Shown here in pieces: positions 42,039-48,625 of a stretch of 64,000 nt of DNA. The notes below the pieces were generated by a model. That model had not been told where the DNA came from, did not search any database, and saw only the letters and a list, made by a program, of their open reading frames with translations. The stretch is taken from positions 62,001 to 126,000 of the forward strand of contig CAJNBT010000006.1 in assembly GCA_905221085.1 (NCBI GenBank). Reading direction: 5' to 3'. How positions within the stretch are numbered: the stretch's first letter is position 1; the number at the start of each line of letters is the position of its first letter. The stretch comes from a bacterium. GTDB taxonomy: Bacteria > Bacillota > Bacilli > Lactobacillales > Streptococcaceae. The position numbers and the translations under genes are program-made.

Positions 42039-42152
42039 TTACGACATCCTATATATTACTTCAATTTTTAATGTCCCTGCTATTTCTAAGCCACCTCTGG
42101 TATAATCTATTCATAGTCAGAATAGATAACACCGTTCTAAATTACGATTCAT
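42039..42152 (-). pseudogene. Remnant of a double-glycine bacteriocin gene
   Basis: An AAAAAAAGGAG box precedes ATG 42152, and the frame starts MNRNLERC. The DNA aligns with the intact precursor at 42985-43161 (MNLEQFYQLSDDE...), but small length changes and a TAG break it. After the breaks a frame with R-GG-LEIAGTLKIEVIYRMS ending at 42039 can be seen, resembling a leader end plus a mature part. Confidence 0.65.
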
Positions 42153-42220
42153 AGTTACTCCTTTTTTTGATTCGTTACTATAAGACACCTATACCCTATA
42201 GAGCGTCTACTGCTTCAAAT

Positions 42221-42427
42221 TTATCTATTCTTTTTTTCTTTACTTCTATATAAAAGAATGAATACCATCACAAATAATGCAATCGTTGGTATATTGAAAC
42301 TATCAAGCCAAGTAGGTAAAGATACTTTATTCATGTCAGCTACTAATCTGATGATGATATAGGACATTGAACTAAGTAATACCATAATTTCAGGCCAAAC
42401 TTTCAGTATTGATTTAACGAATTTCAT
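42221..42427 (-). CDS. Small membrane protein, possible bacteriocin immunity protein
   Basis: This 68-residue protein has two membrane helices (about 13-31 and 46-61) and a basic tail (RSKEKKNR). GGAG precedes the ATG by about seven bases. No family is recognised. It lies downstream of a two-gene stretch of similar membrane proteins and upstream of a bacteriocin remnant, so it may once have paired with that remnant. Confidence 0.6.
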   Translation of the reverse strand: MKFVKSILKVWPEIMVLLSSMSYIIIRLVADMNKVSLPTWLDSFNIPTIALFVMVFILLYRSKEKKNR

Positions 42428-42505
42428 ATTAAACTCCGATGTGATGCATTCTTAGATTCTAGCCTAGCTATTTTCAGCGCAGACTAACAAGTCATTCTTA
42501 ACTGT

Positions 42506-42685
42506 TTACTCTACTCGCTTTTTATTGACCTTATATCCTAGATAAAAGAGCCCAAATAAAACGGGGTAAATTTCTGGATAAAATAGGGTATTGATTGGAT
42601 TTCTCAAAATCAAATACGTTGCGATGTAGATTATGAGCGATACGGTAAAATAACCCTCAGCAAAACCTAATAAAAATGTTTTCAT
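42506..42685 (-). CDS. Small membrane protein, possible immunity protein
   Basis: This 59-codon gene has a good ribosome binding site (TAGGAG, six bases before ATG 42685). The product begins MKTFLLGFAEGYFTVSLIIY, has two membrane helices and ends in VNKKRVE. No close family is recognised. Placement within the bacteriocin cluster suggests self-protection, but this is inference. Confidence 0.6.
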   Translation of the reverse strand: MKTFLLGFAEGYFTVSLIIYIATYLILRNPINTLFYPEIYPVLFGLFYLGYKVNKKRVE

Positions 42686-42765
42686 AAGAAACTCCTATTT
42701 GCCTGACAAGAATAGCGGAAAAACGCTACCATTCACATACACAAAATCCTTTTGATTCATGTTCT

Positions 42766-42981
42766 TCATTTATAGTTTTGATTATTTTTTGACAAATCTT
42801 TGCGAAAAATACCAAAATATCCTGAGAAAAGCAACCCAACCAAAGTCCATTGCCAATTAAAGTATACTAACGAACCTGTACGAATCACATGAAGCGCGAG
42901 ATTAAGAGTTATTCCCAACAAAGGAAATATAGTAGCTAGTTTAGGTAACAATGTATTGAGATTAAGGTTGCGACTGTTCAT
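42766..42981 (-). CDS. Small membrane protein next to bacteriocin gene, probable immunity protein
   Basis: This 71-residue protein starts 3 bp after the bacteriocin gene at 42985. It has two membrane helices (about 14-32 and 44-58) and ends RKDLSKNNQNYK. The tight spacing to the bacteriocin gene makes it the best immunity candidate for that peptide. No known immunity family is recognised. Confidence 0.65.
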   Translation of the reverse strand: MNSRNLNLNTLLPKLATIFPLLGITLNLALHVIRTGSLVYFNWQWTLVGLLFSGYFGIFRKDLSKNNQNYK

Positions 42982-42984
42982 TAT

Positions 42985-43161
42985 CTAACGCCCACGGCGA
43001 GCAAAATCTGAACCAAATTTGTAACCAGCATTAAAAATCTGTACAGCAGCATTCAGTACTCCTGCAATCCCAACTGCTTCCGCAAGACCAAAACCACCTT
43101 TTGTTCCCACTAATTCATCGTCAGATAATTGATAAAATTGTTCTAAGTTCATGTTCGTCAT
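42985..43161 (-). CDS. Double-glycine class II bacteriocin precursor
   Basis: This 58-residue precursor has a typical leader MTNMNLEQFYQLSDDELVGTKGG (given as positions 1-23, with Leu, Leu and the GG at the end). The mature 35-residue peptide (24-58) is rich in Ala/Gly with GIAGVLNAAVQ and a basic C-terminus FARRGR. The ATG at 43161 overlaps the stop of the upstream membrane protein (TAATG); the second ATG at 43152 is an alternative start. ComA would cleave after GG. No exact known bacteriocin is recognised. Confidence 0.85.
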   Translation of the reverse strand: MTNMNLEQFYQLSDDELVGTKGGFGLAEAVGIAGVLNAAVQIFNAGYKFGSDFARRGR

Positions 43162-43361
43162 TACTCCTTTATATTATATTTTATTGCTATGTAAATGATT
43201 AAAATGAGTATTGGATAAGTAAATACTTCTGAAATATCCATAAAATTTACACTATACTGTCCAGATAATATTTTATAGTCAATTAAAATTTGAACGATAG
43301 TAAAAATAATACGTAGCGATAACAATACCCCTAATAATATCACTTCTTTTTTTAAAAACAT
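43161..43361 (-). CDS. Small membrane protein upstream of bacteriocin gene
   Basis: This 66-residue protein (MFLKKEVILLGVLLSLRIIF...) has two membrane helices and a short polar tail ending KYNIKE. Its TAA overlaps the ATG of the bacteriocin gene at 43161, so the two are translationally coupled. It may be an immunity protein for a lost or preceding bacteriocin. No family is recognised. Confidence 0.6.
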   Translation of the reverse strand: MFLKKEVILLGVLLSLRIIFTIVQILIDYKILSGQYSVNFMDISEVFTYPILILIIYIAIKYNIKE

Positions 43362-43462
43362 AGAAATGCCTCTCTGACTACAATCAGATTATGGTCTATT
43401 CGCATAATACCCTATAGCTACTGTAATGATCCTTTGATAACAATTAATAAACCTGCTCCAAC

Positions 43463-43507
43463 TTATTCACTTTGCTCTACGATTTCAAATTGATTCAAAT
43501 TTTGCAT
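43463..43507 (-). pseudogene. Truncated bacteriocin leader
   Basis: Behind GAGGGG an ATG opens a 14-codon frame MQNLNQFEIVEQSE, which ends at TAA. The sequence is like the start of a double-glycine leader (QFEI... is common in Blp-type leaders). The codons after the stop give VGAGLLIVIKGSLQ, similar to a mature bacteriocin start, so the gene appears to be damaged by a small loss. Confidence 0.6.
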
Positions 43508-43520
43508 GTTATACCCCTCT

Positions 43521-43616
43521 TTAAATAATACTAGCTAAGCCAATAGTGACTCCCACTAATAAACCTACCATCCCTGAGGCTGATATAATAGCCACAAATT
43601 CGTTTGAAAAATTCAT
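43521..43616 (-). CDS. 31-residue hydrophobic peptide, leaderless
   Basis: A GGAG box stands six bases before ATG 43616. The peptide begins MNFSNEFVAIISASGMVGLL and continues with a Gly/Val/Ile-rich end (VTIGLASII). It has no double-glycine leader and no charged residue beyond one Glu. It lies 23 bp after a bacteriocin gene. Possible roles are a leaderless bacteriocin component or the second peptide of a two-peptide pair; neither can be decided. Confidence 0.55.
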   Translation of the reverse strand: MNFSNEFVAIISASGMVGLLVGVTIGLASII

Positions 43617-43639
43617 TGATTTCTCCAAAGTGTTTTATC

Positions 43640-43819
43640 TTATCTGAAGTAACCCCATGCAACTAGCCCTACAGCAGATAAACCACCGACAACATACCCT
43701 GCAACCTTGATTCCTACTGGAACTGCTACTACCGCTGCAGGAAGTACTCCTCCATCAACTGTTGCTAGTTCTTTTTCTGTCATTTCTGTAAACTGATTAT
43801 CATTTACTAAAATATTCAT
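43640..43819 (-). CDS. Double-glycine class II bacteriocin precursor
   Basis: This 59-residue precursor starts at ATG 43819, which overlaps the stop of the preceding gene (ATGA), after AAGGAG. The leader (1-24) reads MNILVNDNQF...KELATVDGG, matching the double-glycine consensus. The mature 35-residue part starts VLPAAVVAVPVGIKVAG and ends VAWGYFR; it has GxxxG-like glycine pairs typical of class II membrane peptides. It would be exported by ComAB or a Blp-type transporter. No named family member is recognised. Confidence 0.85.
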   Translation of the reverse strand: MNILVNDNQFTEMTEKELATVDGGVLPAAVVAVPVGIKVAGYVVGGLSAVGLVAWGYFR

Positions 43820-44010
43820 TTTAAGTTCTCCTTGCTCTTATTCACTTTTGCTTTAAATATTTCTTTTTTATTAATATAGTATGTCAATGCTACTAACAAA
43901 ATACAGCTTTCCAACGATACCTTTTCTAAATTAAGTAGAGAATAAATTAATAATATGCTGTAAGATATTAAAGCAGATCCTATATATATTTTTTTTAATA
44001 TTCTATTCAT
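43816..44010 (-). CDS. Small membrane protein, probable immunity protein for the bacteriocin at 44028
   Basis: This 64-residue protein has two membrane helices (about 8-27 and 34-48) and a highly basic C-terminal tail (KKEIFKAKVNKSKENLK). It follows the bacteriocin gene by 17 bp and overlaps the next one by 4 bp. Two-helix proteins with basic tails are common bacteriocin immunity proteins. No specific family is recognised. Confidence 0.68.
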   Translation of the reverse strand: MNRILKKIYIGSALISYSILLIYSLLNLEKVSLESCILLVALTYYINKKEIFKAKVNKSKENLK

Positions 44011-44027
44011 AAAACTTACTCAAAGTC

Positions 44028-44216
44028 TTATTTCAGATTTTTACCAACTTGATAAAGACCTGCTCCCAGTATAATAGCCCCTCCTGTTACAGAAAAACCT
44101 TTAAACGCAGCTACTCCAAACGCAACTACTAGTGGTGCAATTCCCCCATCTACATTCATCAACTCTTCTTCTGTAAGAGCTACAAAGTTCTGTTCCATTT
44201 TGTCAAAATTTGTCAT
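44028..44216 (-). CDS. Double-glycine class II bacteriocin precursor
   Basis: This 62-residue precursor has a 25-residue leader MTNFDKMEQNF...EEELMNVDGG with all consensus positions. The mature 37-residue peptide (26-62) starts IAPLVVAFGVAAFKG and ends LYQVGKNLK; it is cationic with several glycines. A clear AAAGGAG precedes ATG 44216. It is the first full-size gene after the tandem micro-ORF array and is probably co-transcribed with it. It resembles pneumococcal Blp/Cib-type peptides in organisation, but no name can be given. Confidence 0.9.
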   Translation of the reverse strand: MTNFDKMEQNFVALTEEELMNVDGGIAPLVVAFGVAAFKGFSVTGGAIILGAGLYQVGKNLK

Positions 44217-44246
44217 CTTTTTTCTCCTTTATTTCTATTTTTTAGT

Positions 44247-44294
44247 TTACGATTTCTGGCTCTTAAACCATTTTAAAAACCAGAATAGATAAAT
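44247..44294 (-). CDS. Fifth micro-ORF of the tandem array, with ATT in place of ATG
   Basis: The module has the same upstream block (AGATAAGTGAGACGAAAAGGA) as its neighbours. The frame reads ATT-YLFWFLKWFKSQKS, 15 codons. The initiation codon would be ATT, so it is either weakly translated or dead. The Trp, Phe and Lys pattern is kept, which argues for common descent with the other four. Confidence 0.4.
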   Translation of the reverse strand: MYLFWFLKWFKSQKS

Positions 44295-44361
44295 TACTGA
44301 ATTCCTTTTCGTCTCACTTATCTATTTGAGAAGTGATTTAAAATGAACAGGTAAATTTCAT

Positions 44362-44412
44362 TTATTTCAAATACCATTTGATAAACCATGGCAATAAGAT
44401 TGGTAAATACAT
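44362..44412 (-). CDS. 16-residue micropeptide, array member 4
   Basis: GGAAGGAG stands eight bases before ATG 44412. The product is MYLPILLPWFIKWYLK, hydrophobic, with net charge about +2 and Trp at 9 and 13. It has no leader, so any export would not use the double-glycine route. The protein family is not known to me. Confidence 0.6.
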   Translation of the reverse strand: MYLPILLPWFIKWYLK

Positions 44413-44486
44413 CGCGTAGTCTCCTTCCTTTTCGTCTCACTTATTTATTCGAAAAATAATTCTAAAATGAACAACTAAATTAAATT

Positions 44487-44537
44487 TTATTTAAAAAATA
44501 ATTTAATGTACCATGAATAGAAAATCGGCAGATACAT
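44487..44537 (-). CDS. 16-residue micropeptide, array member 3
   Basis: AAAGGAG lies eight bases before ATG 44537. The product MYLPIFYSWYIKLFFK is identical to that of member 2, but the third codon is CTG instead of CTA. Net charge about +2. Confidence 0.62.
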   Translation of the reverse strand: MYLPIFYSWYIKLFFK

Positions 44538-44614
44538 AAACCAGACTCCTTTCTTTTCCCTCTTACTTATCTATTCGAAAAAAAATTTTCGAAAATGTAC
44601 AACTAAATTAAATT

Positions 44615-44665
44615 TTATTTAAAAAATAATTTAATGTACCATGAATAGAAAATCGGTAGATACAT
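44615..44665 (-). CDS. 16-residue micropeptide, array member 2
   Basis: AAAGGAG lies eight bases before ATG 44665. The product is MYLPIFYSWYIKLFFK, amphipathic and aromatic-rich. The module is nearly identical to member 3 over its whole length, so one arose recently from the other. Confidence 0.62.
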   Translation of the reverse strand: MYLPIFYSWYIKLFFK

Positions 44666-44739
44666 AAACCAGGCTCCTTTCTTTTTTCTCTCACTTATTT
44701 ATTCGAAAAACAATTCGAAAATGTACAACTAAATTAAAT

Positions 44740-44790
44740 TTATTTAAAAAATAACTCAGTGAACCATGGGTAGAACATTGATATAAACAT
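44740..44790 (-). CDS. 16-residue micropeptide, array member 1
   Basis: GGAAGGG lies about ten bases before ATG 44790. The product is MFISMFYPWFTELFFK. It keeps the length, Trp9 and the C-terminal LFFK, but has Glu where members 2-4 have Lys, so it is neutral. It is the first module after the regulator's terminator. Confidence 0.58.
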   Translation of the reverse strand: MFISMFYPWFTELFFK

Positions 44791-44845
44791 GAACTAGAAT
44801 CCCTTCCTTTTCCTCTTACCTATCTATTCGAAAAAGAAGTCAAAA

Positions 44846-44880
44846 AAATAAGAATATCAGAAAATTTTCCGACATTCTTA
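44846..44880 (-). terminator. Terminator after the response regulator gene
   Basis: On the minus strand AAGAATGTCGG-AAAATT-TTCTGATATTCTT is followed by seven T. It separates the two-component genes from the micro-ORF array. Confidence 0.75.
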
Positions 44881-44909
44881 TTGATAAACTCATCCAAGTC
44901 TAACAGATA

Positions 44910-45641
44910 TTAGACATTGAGATGTTTTTTAAGGGTTCTTCTGGCTGTTCGTGATACGGGGAAGTGCAAGCCTTCTAACAGGGTCACTTCTGTCGCAGTC
45001 ATCTCTTCAATGGCCTGTAAACTAACCAACGTATTGCGATTGGCATAGACAAAGTAATCTTTTTCAGCCTTGGCAGCAATATCTTTGAGACTGCCATAAA
45101 TGGTCTTGATAGAATGATTGGCATAATAGACCTTGATACGATGAGATTCAACTGAAGTTTCAAAGGCTAAAATCTCATGGTAGGGCAGAGTAAAGCCCCG
45201 TCTTCCCTCAAAACTATAGGTGAAGAGACACATATTTTCCCTCTTATCCACTGCTAATACATAGTCCAAACAGCGCTCCAGCTGATAACGGTAATCCTCC
45301 TCAGACTGATCCTTGGAAATAAAATCCAAGGCAGACAAGTGGTAGCGAAAAGCTAGAGGCAAGGCCTCCGAGTGCGTAGACACAAAGACAATGCTTGTAA
45401 AAGGATCCTGCTCCCGAACCTGCTGAGCAACCTGAAAGCCTCGTTCACGCTCTCCATCAATCTCTAAATCCAATAAATAGAGTTGGTAATGATCAAAATA
45501 CTGAGAATACTTTTCAACATCTCCATAGTTTTTGGCAATATCAATTTCCAATCTTAAATTGCGAGAGCGACCGATATCTAGTAAAGTCTGCTCTATCCGT
45601 CCTTGCTGGACTCTATCATCTTCCAAAACTAAAATTCTCAT
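44910..45641 (-). CDS. ComE/BlpR-family response regulator (LytTR)
   Basis: This 243-residue regulator has a receiver domain with the acidic pocket LEDD at 7-9 and phosphoacceptor Asp58 in LYLLDLE. A LytTR DNA-binding domain starts near residue 140 and includes RNTLVSLQAIEE and FPVSRTARRTLKKHL. ComE, BlpR and AgrA have this layout and bind paired 9-bp direct repeats. It overlaps the kinase gene by 4 bp. It is clearly related to ComE/BlpR but not obviously either, so it may be a third peptide-sensing system controlling the bacteriocin cluster. Confidence 0.87.
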   Translation of the reverse strand: MRILVLEDDRVQQGRIEQTLLDIGRSRNLRLEIDIAKNYGDVEKYSQYFDHYQLYLLDLEIDGERERGFQVAQQVREQDPFTSIVFVSTHSEALPLAFRYHLSALDFISKDQSEEDYRYQLERCLDYVLAVDKRENMCLFTYSFEGRRGFTLPYHEILAFETSVESHRIKVYYANHSIKTIYGSLKDIAAKAEKDYFVYANRNTLVSLQAIEEMTATEVTLLEGLHFPVSRTARRTLKKHLNV

Positions 45642-46972
45642 TCCTCTCCCCCTCGTTTCTCATCCTTAAATGGCAATTCTAAATCTTGTCTAAAGGTCGT
45701 CTCTCCTAGCTGGGTATCTAAGTTTAAATCATAATGAAAAACCATATCCTCCAAGGTTGCTAAGCCCAGTCCACTGTGGTTTCCCTTGGTAGAGTAACCC
45801 TTTTGACTGAGAATGCTGGGATTCAGTTCTTCTTTCTTACGAGTGTTTTCAATGATAAAACGGACACTCCTATCGCCTGCCAATAAAGCAACCCGAATCT
45901 GCGGATTTTCCGCCTCACTGGCTGCCTCTAAAGCATTTGTCGTGAGGATAGAGAGGATACGAATAGCCTCTAACATCGGCAAAACCAGCTCTTCAACAAC
46001 CCCCACCGTCTCCAAACTAAAATGAATTCCCTGATTATCTGCCACAATCATGGCTTTTGCCAAGGTATTGCGAATGGCTATATCATGGATATTGTGAAGA
46101 TTAAAGGCCGTGTAATCCGCCTTCCTCAGCTTTTCATTGGTCTTTAGAAAGACATCTTGATAAATGGTAGAAACTTCAGCCATGTCTTGATTAGCTATGG
46201 CAGGCTCCATGCTAGCGACAATTCCCGCAAAATCATGACGGAAACCTCGCACTTCATCATAGAGATGACCTAGCTTGTCCACCATCCCTTGCAAGGAACG
46301 ATTTTCTTCTTCCTGTCTCTGAATGGTCTGCTCATCACGATAAACCTGCTCCAAATGCTTGATGTAAAAGAGCCAAGAGAAAAAAAGAATGAAAATCAGA
46401 AGAGAGATGGTCGTGTCAAAACGAACGTAGAAAGGATTACATCCCCCAGACATGATGGATGAAAATAGTCTGAAACCAAACAATAAGGATAAAATCCACA
46501 TACTTTTCATCACTAACGATTGAAATTTATCTAAAAATAATATATTGAAATCAATCCCCCATCGTCTTAAAATGACAACAGACAAAAACAACGAAATCAA
46601 ACTAAATACAGAATTAAATCCACTATGCAAAAAATCAGATAGTTCAGAGTAGTCAAATATCAATCGTATTATAAATGTCAAAACCAAATATCGAATACTT
46701 TGATAAAACACAAATAGATAAAGGGCAAGAAATATAGCTTCCTTCTTCTTTTTCTTTAACACAATCCAAAATATTATATAAAAGAATAATAAATTGGCAA
46801 CATGCGAGAAACTCGGAAAAACGAAGGTAGCAAATAGCTGAAAAACTACCAAAAGAAATATAGAACGTTTGTCATAAAATGCTTTAGAGAGTTGACTACC
46901 TAGATAAATCGGAGGAGCTAAAATATTGATTAAAATCAATATAAACACTAAAAATTCAAGTAATATAATCAT
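45638..46972 (-). CDS. ComD/BlpH/AgrC-type peptide-sensing histidine kinase
   Basis: This 444-residue kinase has six or seven hydrophobic segments in the first 210 residues, the peptide-receptor region of HPK10 kinases. The H-box is DEVRGFRHDFAGIV (His near residue 245), the N-box is ILTTNALEAA, and the G-box is KGNHSGLGLATLED; there is no conventional HAMP or D-box-rich HK domain, as in ComD. Its ATG follows a candidate pheromone gene in the place where comC or blpC would lie. The signal cannot be deduced. Confidence 0.87.
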   Translation of the reverse strand: MIILLEFLVFILILINILAPPIYLGSQLSKAFYDKRSIFLLVVFQLFATFVFPSFSHVANLLFFYIIFWIVLKKKKKEAIFLALYLFVFYQSIRYLVLTFIIRLIFDYSELSDFLHSGFNSVFSLISLFLSVVILRRWGIDFNILFLDKFQSLVMKSMWILSLLFGFRLFSSIMSGGCNPFYVRFDTTISLLIFILFFSWLFYIKHLEQVYRDEQTIQRQEEENRSLQGMVDKLGHLYDEVRGFRHDFAGIVASMEPAIANQDMAEVSTIYQDVFLKTNEKLRKADYTAFNLHNIHDIAIRNTLAKAMIVADNQGIHFSLETVGVVEELVLPMLEAIRILSILTTNALEAASEAENPQIRVALLAGDRSVRFIIENTRKKEELNPSILSQKGYSTKGNHSGLGLATLEDMVFHYDLNLDTQLGETTFRQDLELPFKDEKRGGEE

Positions 46973-46984
46973 AAATCCGTTTAA

Positions 46985-47090
46985 TTAACCCATTAGTAGC
47001 AAAACACTAGCTTTGCTTTGGAAATCGATATTACCAACTGTAAATATCTTCAAATTGTTCCAATTCTACAAATGTATTTTTCATTTTCAT
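46985..47090 (-). pseudogene. Decayed ComC-like pheromone precursor gene
   Basis: AAAAGGAG precedes ATG 47090. The frame MKMKNTFVELEQFEDIYSW stops after 19 codons. The first part matches double-glycine leaders of ComC (MKNTVKLEQF...). In the +1 frame the sequence continues TVGNIDFQSKASVLLLMG and stops at 46985, 13 bp before the kinase ATG. A single-base shift could join a leader to a short mature peptide. It might instead be an active 19-residue product; loss of function is more likely. Confidence 0.5.
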
Positions 47091-47141
47091 GACAAACTCC
47101 TTTTCATAATTTTATATCCTCTCTATCCCCTTATAAATCCA

Positions 47142-47190
47142 CAAAAGGCTTTAGTTTCTTTTAAAGTACAAGAAATCTAAAGCCTCTTGA
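47142..47190 (-). terminator. Terminator after the choline-binding protein gene
   Basis: The inverted repeat AGGCTTTAG(A)TTTCTT / AAGAAACTAAAGCCTTTTG on the minus strand ends in T-rich sequence. Confidence 0.7.
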
Positions 47191-47243
47191 AAATGATTTG
47201 CACGTTTTATTTTTTATATTCGTTGTGAAGATTGCTTATCTAT

Positions 47244-48428
47244 TTATTTTACCACAAGAACCTTGTAATATTCATACTTATTTGGCTGTGTAATCTTAAT
47301 TTTTTGACCATAGAAACCATCGATTTCTTTATCAAAATAATCTGAAAATCCTGATGGCAAGCGTTTCATCTTAAGAACCTCTCCAGATTGGTCTGCATAT
47401 ACAAGGAAATGATAGTGGGTTGTAGACATACCGTCATCAATCAATACAAAGTAACCTGTTTTAAGCTTACCATTAACTTCATCTAAATAGTATAATTTAT
47501 TGTTATTGATTGTGAAGCTAGTAGATGGAAGTCTAAGTCGTACACCTGGGTTTTCTAGATAAAGATCATTACCAACTTTTTTGATTTCTGATCTAGTTGT
47601 CATCTCTGGAAGTGGTGTCACTCTACGACCATCTGCTCCAAAGTAATATCGACCTGGTAGATTTTGGAAATTACGAATGACAGCTTTAGGATCAATTTCT
47701 TGTCCTTCTTCTTTATTATCTACTAAAGCTAAGGTAGTATTTGCAACCTCATCCCCATATTTGTCGGAAAACTTCTTAAACTCTGGTTTGATATACCAAG
47801 TGTTTTTATCCACGATAACATCAGTATAGTTATGTCCGTCAAATTTTGCTGTAATTAGATATTCATAGCCATCGCCTAAACGAACAATGTCACCATTTTT
47901 ATAAGGGCTATTTCGTAAAGTGAACATATGGCCATCCTTGCTGAGAATATAGCCTGTCCCATCACTAGAATTTACAACTCTATCAGAGGCCATTGCACCT
48001 GATTGTTCAAAATAATACCAATTACCATTTATGAACTCCCAACCTGTCATCATAGAACCACTAAAATGAAGATAGTACCAAGTAGCTCCTTCTTTGTACC
48101 AACCTGTACGCATGGCACCACTATCTGCTAGTGAGTACCAGGTGTTGCCTTCCTTGTACCAACCTGTGCGCATAGCACCACTATCTGCTAGTGAGTACCA
48201 GGTATCACCGTCTTTGAGCCAACCTGTCTGCATTTTACCAGAACCGTCAAAGTGGTACCAAGAGCCAGCATTTTGTACCCATTTATTTTTAGCAAGACTG
48301 CCATCTTGAGAAAGATTCCAGTCAGAACCATTTTTAACCCAAGTATCTGCAGCCTTTGCTTGATTGATAGACAAAAGTAGACCAGCACCTACAAGCAAAC
48401 CAAGTGTGAGTAATTTAGATTTTTTCAT
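47244..48428 (-). CDS. Choline-binding protein with an unrecognised C-terminal domain
   Basis: This 394-residue protein has a signal peptide (MKKSKLLTLGLLVGAGLLLS...AKAA), then about six choline-binding repeats (GW..DGDTWYSLADSGAMRTGWY type, 30-165), which attach it to phosphocholine on teichoic acid. From about residue 175 to the end is a domain that I do not recognise; it has YYFGADGRRV and LPSGFSDYFDKEIDGFYG. The repeats come before the unknown domain, the reverse of LytA. The second ATG (48428) has the better spacing from AAAGGAGG. A paralogue lies at 49583-50773. Confidence 0.85.
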   Translation of the reverse strand: MKKSKLLTLGLLVGAGLLLSINQAKAADTWVKNGSDWNLSQDGSLAKNKWVQNAGSWYHFDGSGKMQTGWLKDGDTWYSLADSGAMRTGWYKEGNTWYSLADSGAMRTGWYKEGATWYYLHFSGSMMTGWEFINGNWYYFEQSGAMASDRVVNSSDGTGYILSKDGHMFTLRNSPYKNGDIVRLGDGYEYLITAKFDGHNYTDVIVDKNTWYIKPEFKKFSDKYGDEVANTTLALVDNKEEGQEIDPKAVIRNFQNLPGRYYFGADGRRVTPLPEMTTRSEIKKVGNDLYLENPGVRLRLPSTSFTINNNKLYYLDEVNGKLKTGYFVLIDDGMSTTHYHFLVYADQSGEVLKMKRLPSGFSDYFDKEIDGFYGQKIKITQPNKYEYYKVLVVK

Positions 48429-48625
48429 AGCCATTTCCTCCTTTATTGAATAGTTATAAAAAGATATTTTTCCATCATAAACATTCTACATAACTCCTAA
48501 TAATCCTTAAGAGTCAAGCAACACCTTCTTTCTATCATCATTGCCCACCCCACACCTTTATGATATACTAAATATAAATATTTTCCTAAAACTTCTACTT
48601 TTGGAACATTTTTGGAGGCAAAAAT

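Larger units (their letters stand above)
44247..44835 (-). repeat. Tandem array of five modules of about 118-128 bp
   Basis: Spacing between starts is 125, 128, 125 and 118 bp. Each module has an upstream block like TTCGAATAGATAAGTGAGA, a purine-rich ribosome binding site, a 15- or 16-codon frame ending in TAA, and (in modules 1-3) a downstream block ATTTAATTTAGTTGTACATTTT. TTCGAAAA/TTTTCGAA inverted repeats at junctions could fold between coding parts. Confidence 0.85.

Noticed and set aside
44247..44835. Regularly spaced repeats resembling a CRISPR array
   Set aside because: Repeats are long (over 100 bp) and include the coding part; there are no short identical repeats with unique spacers and no cas genes.
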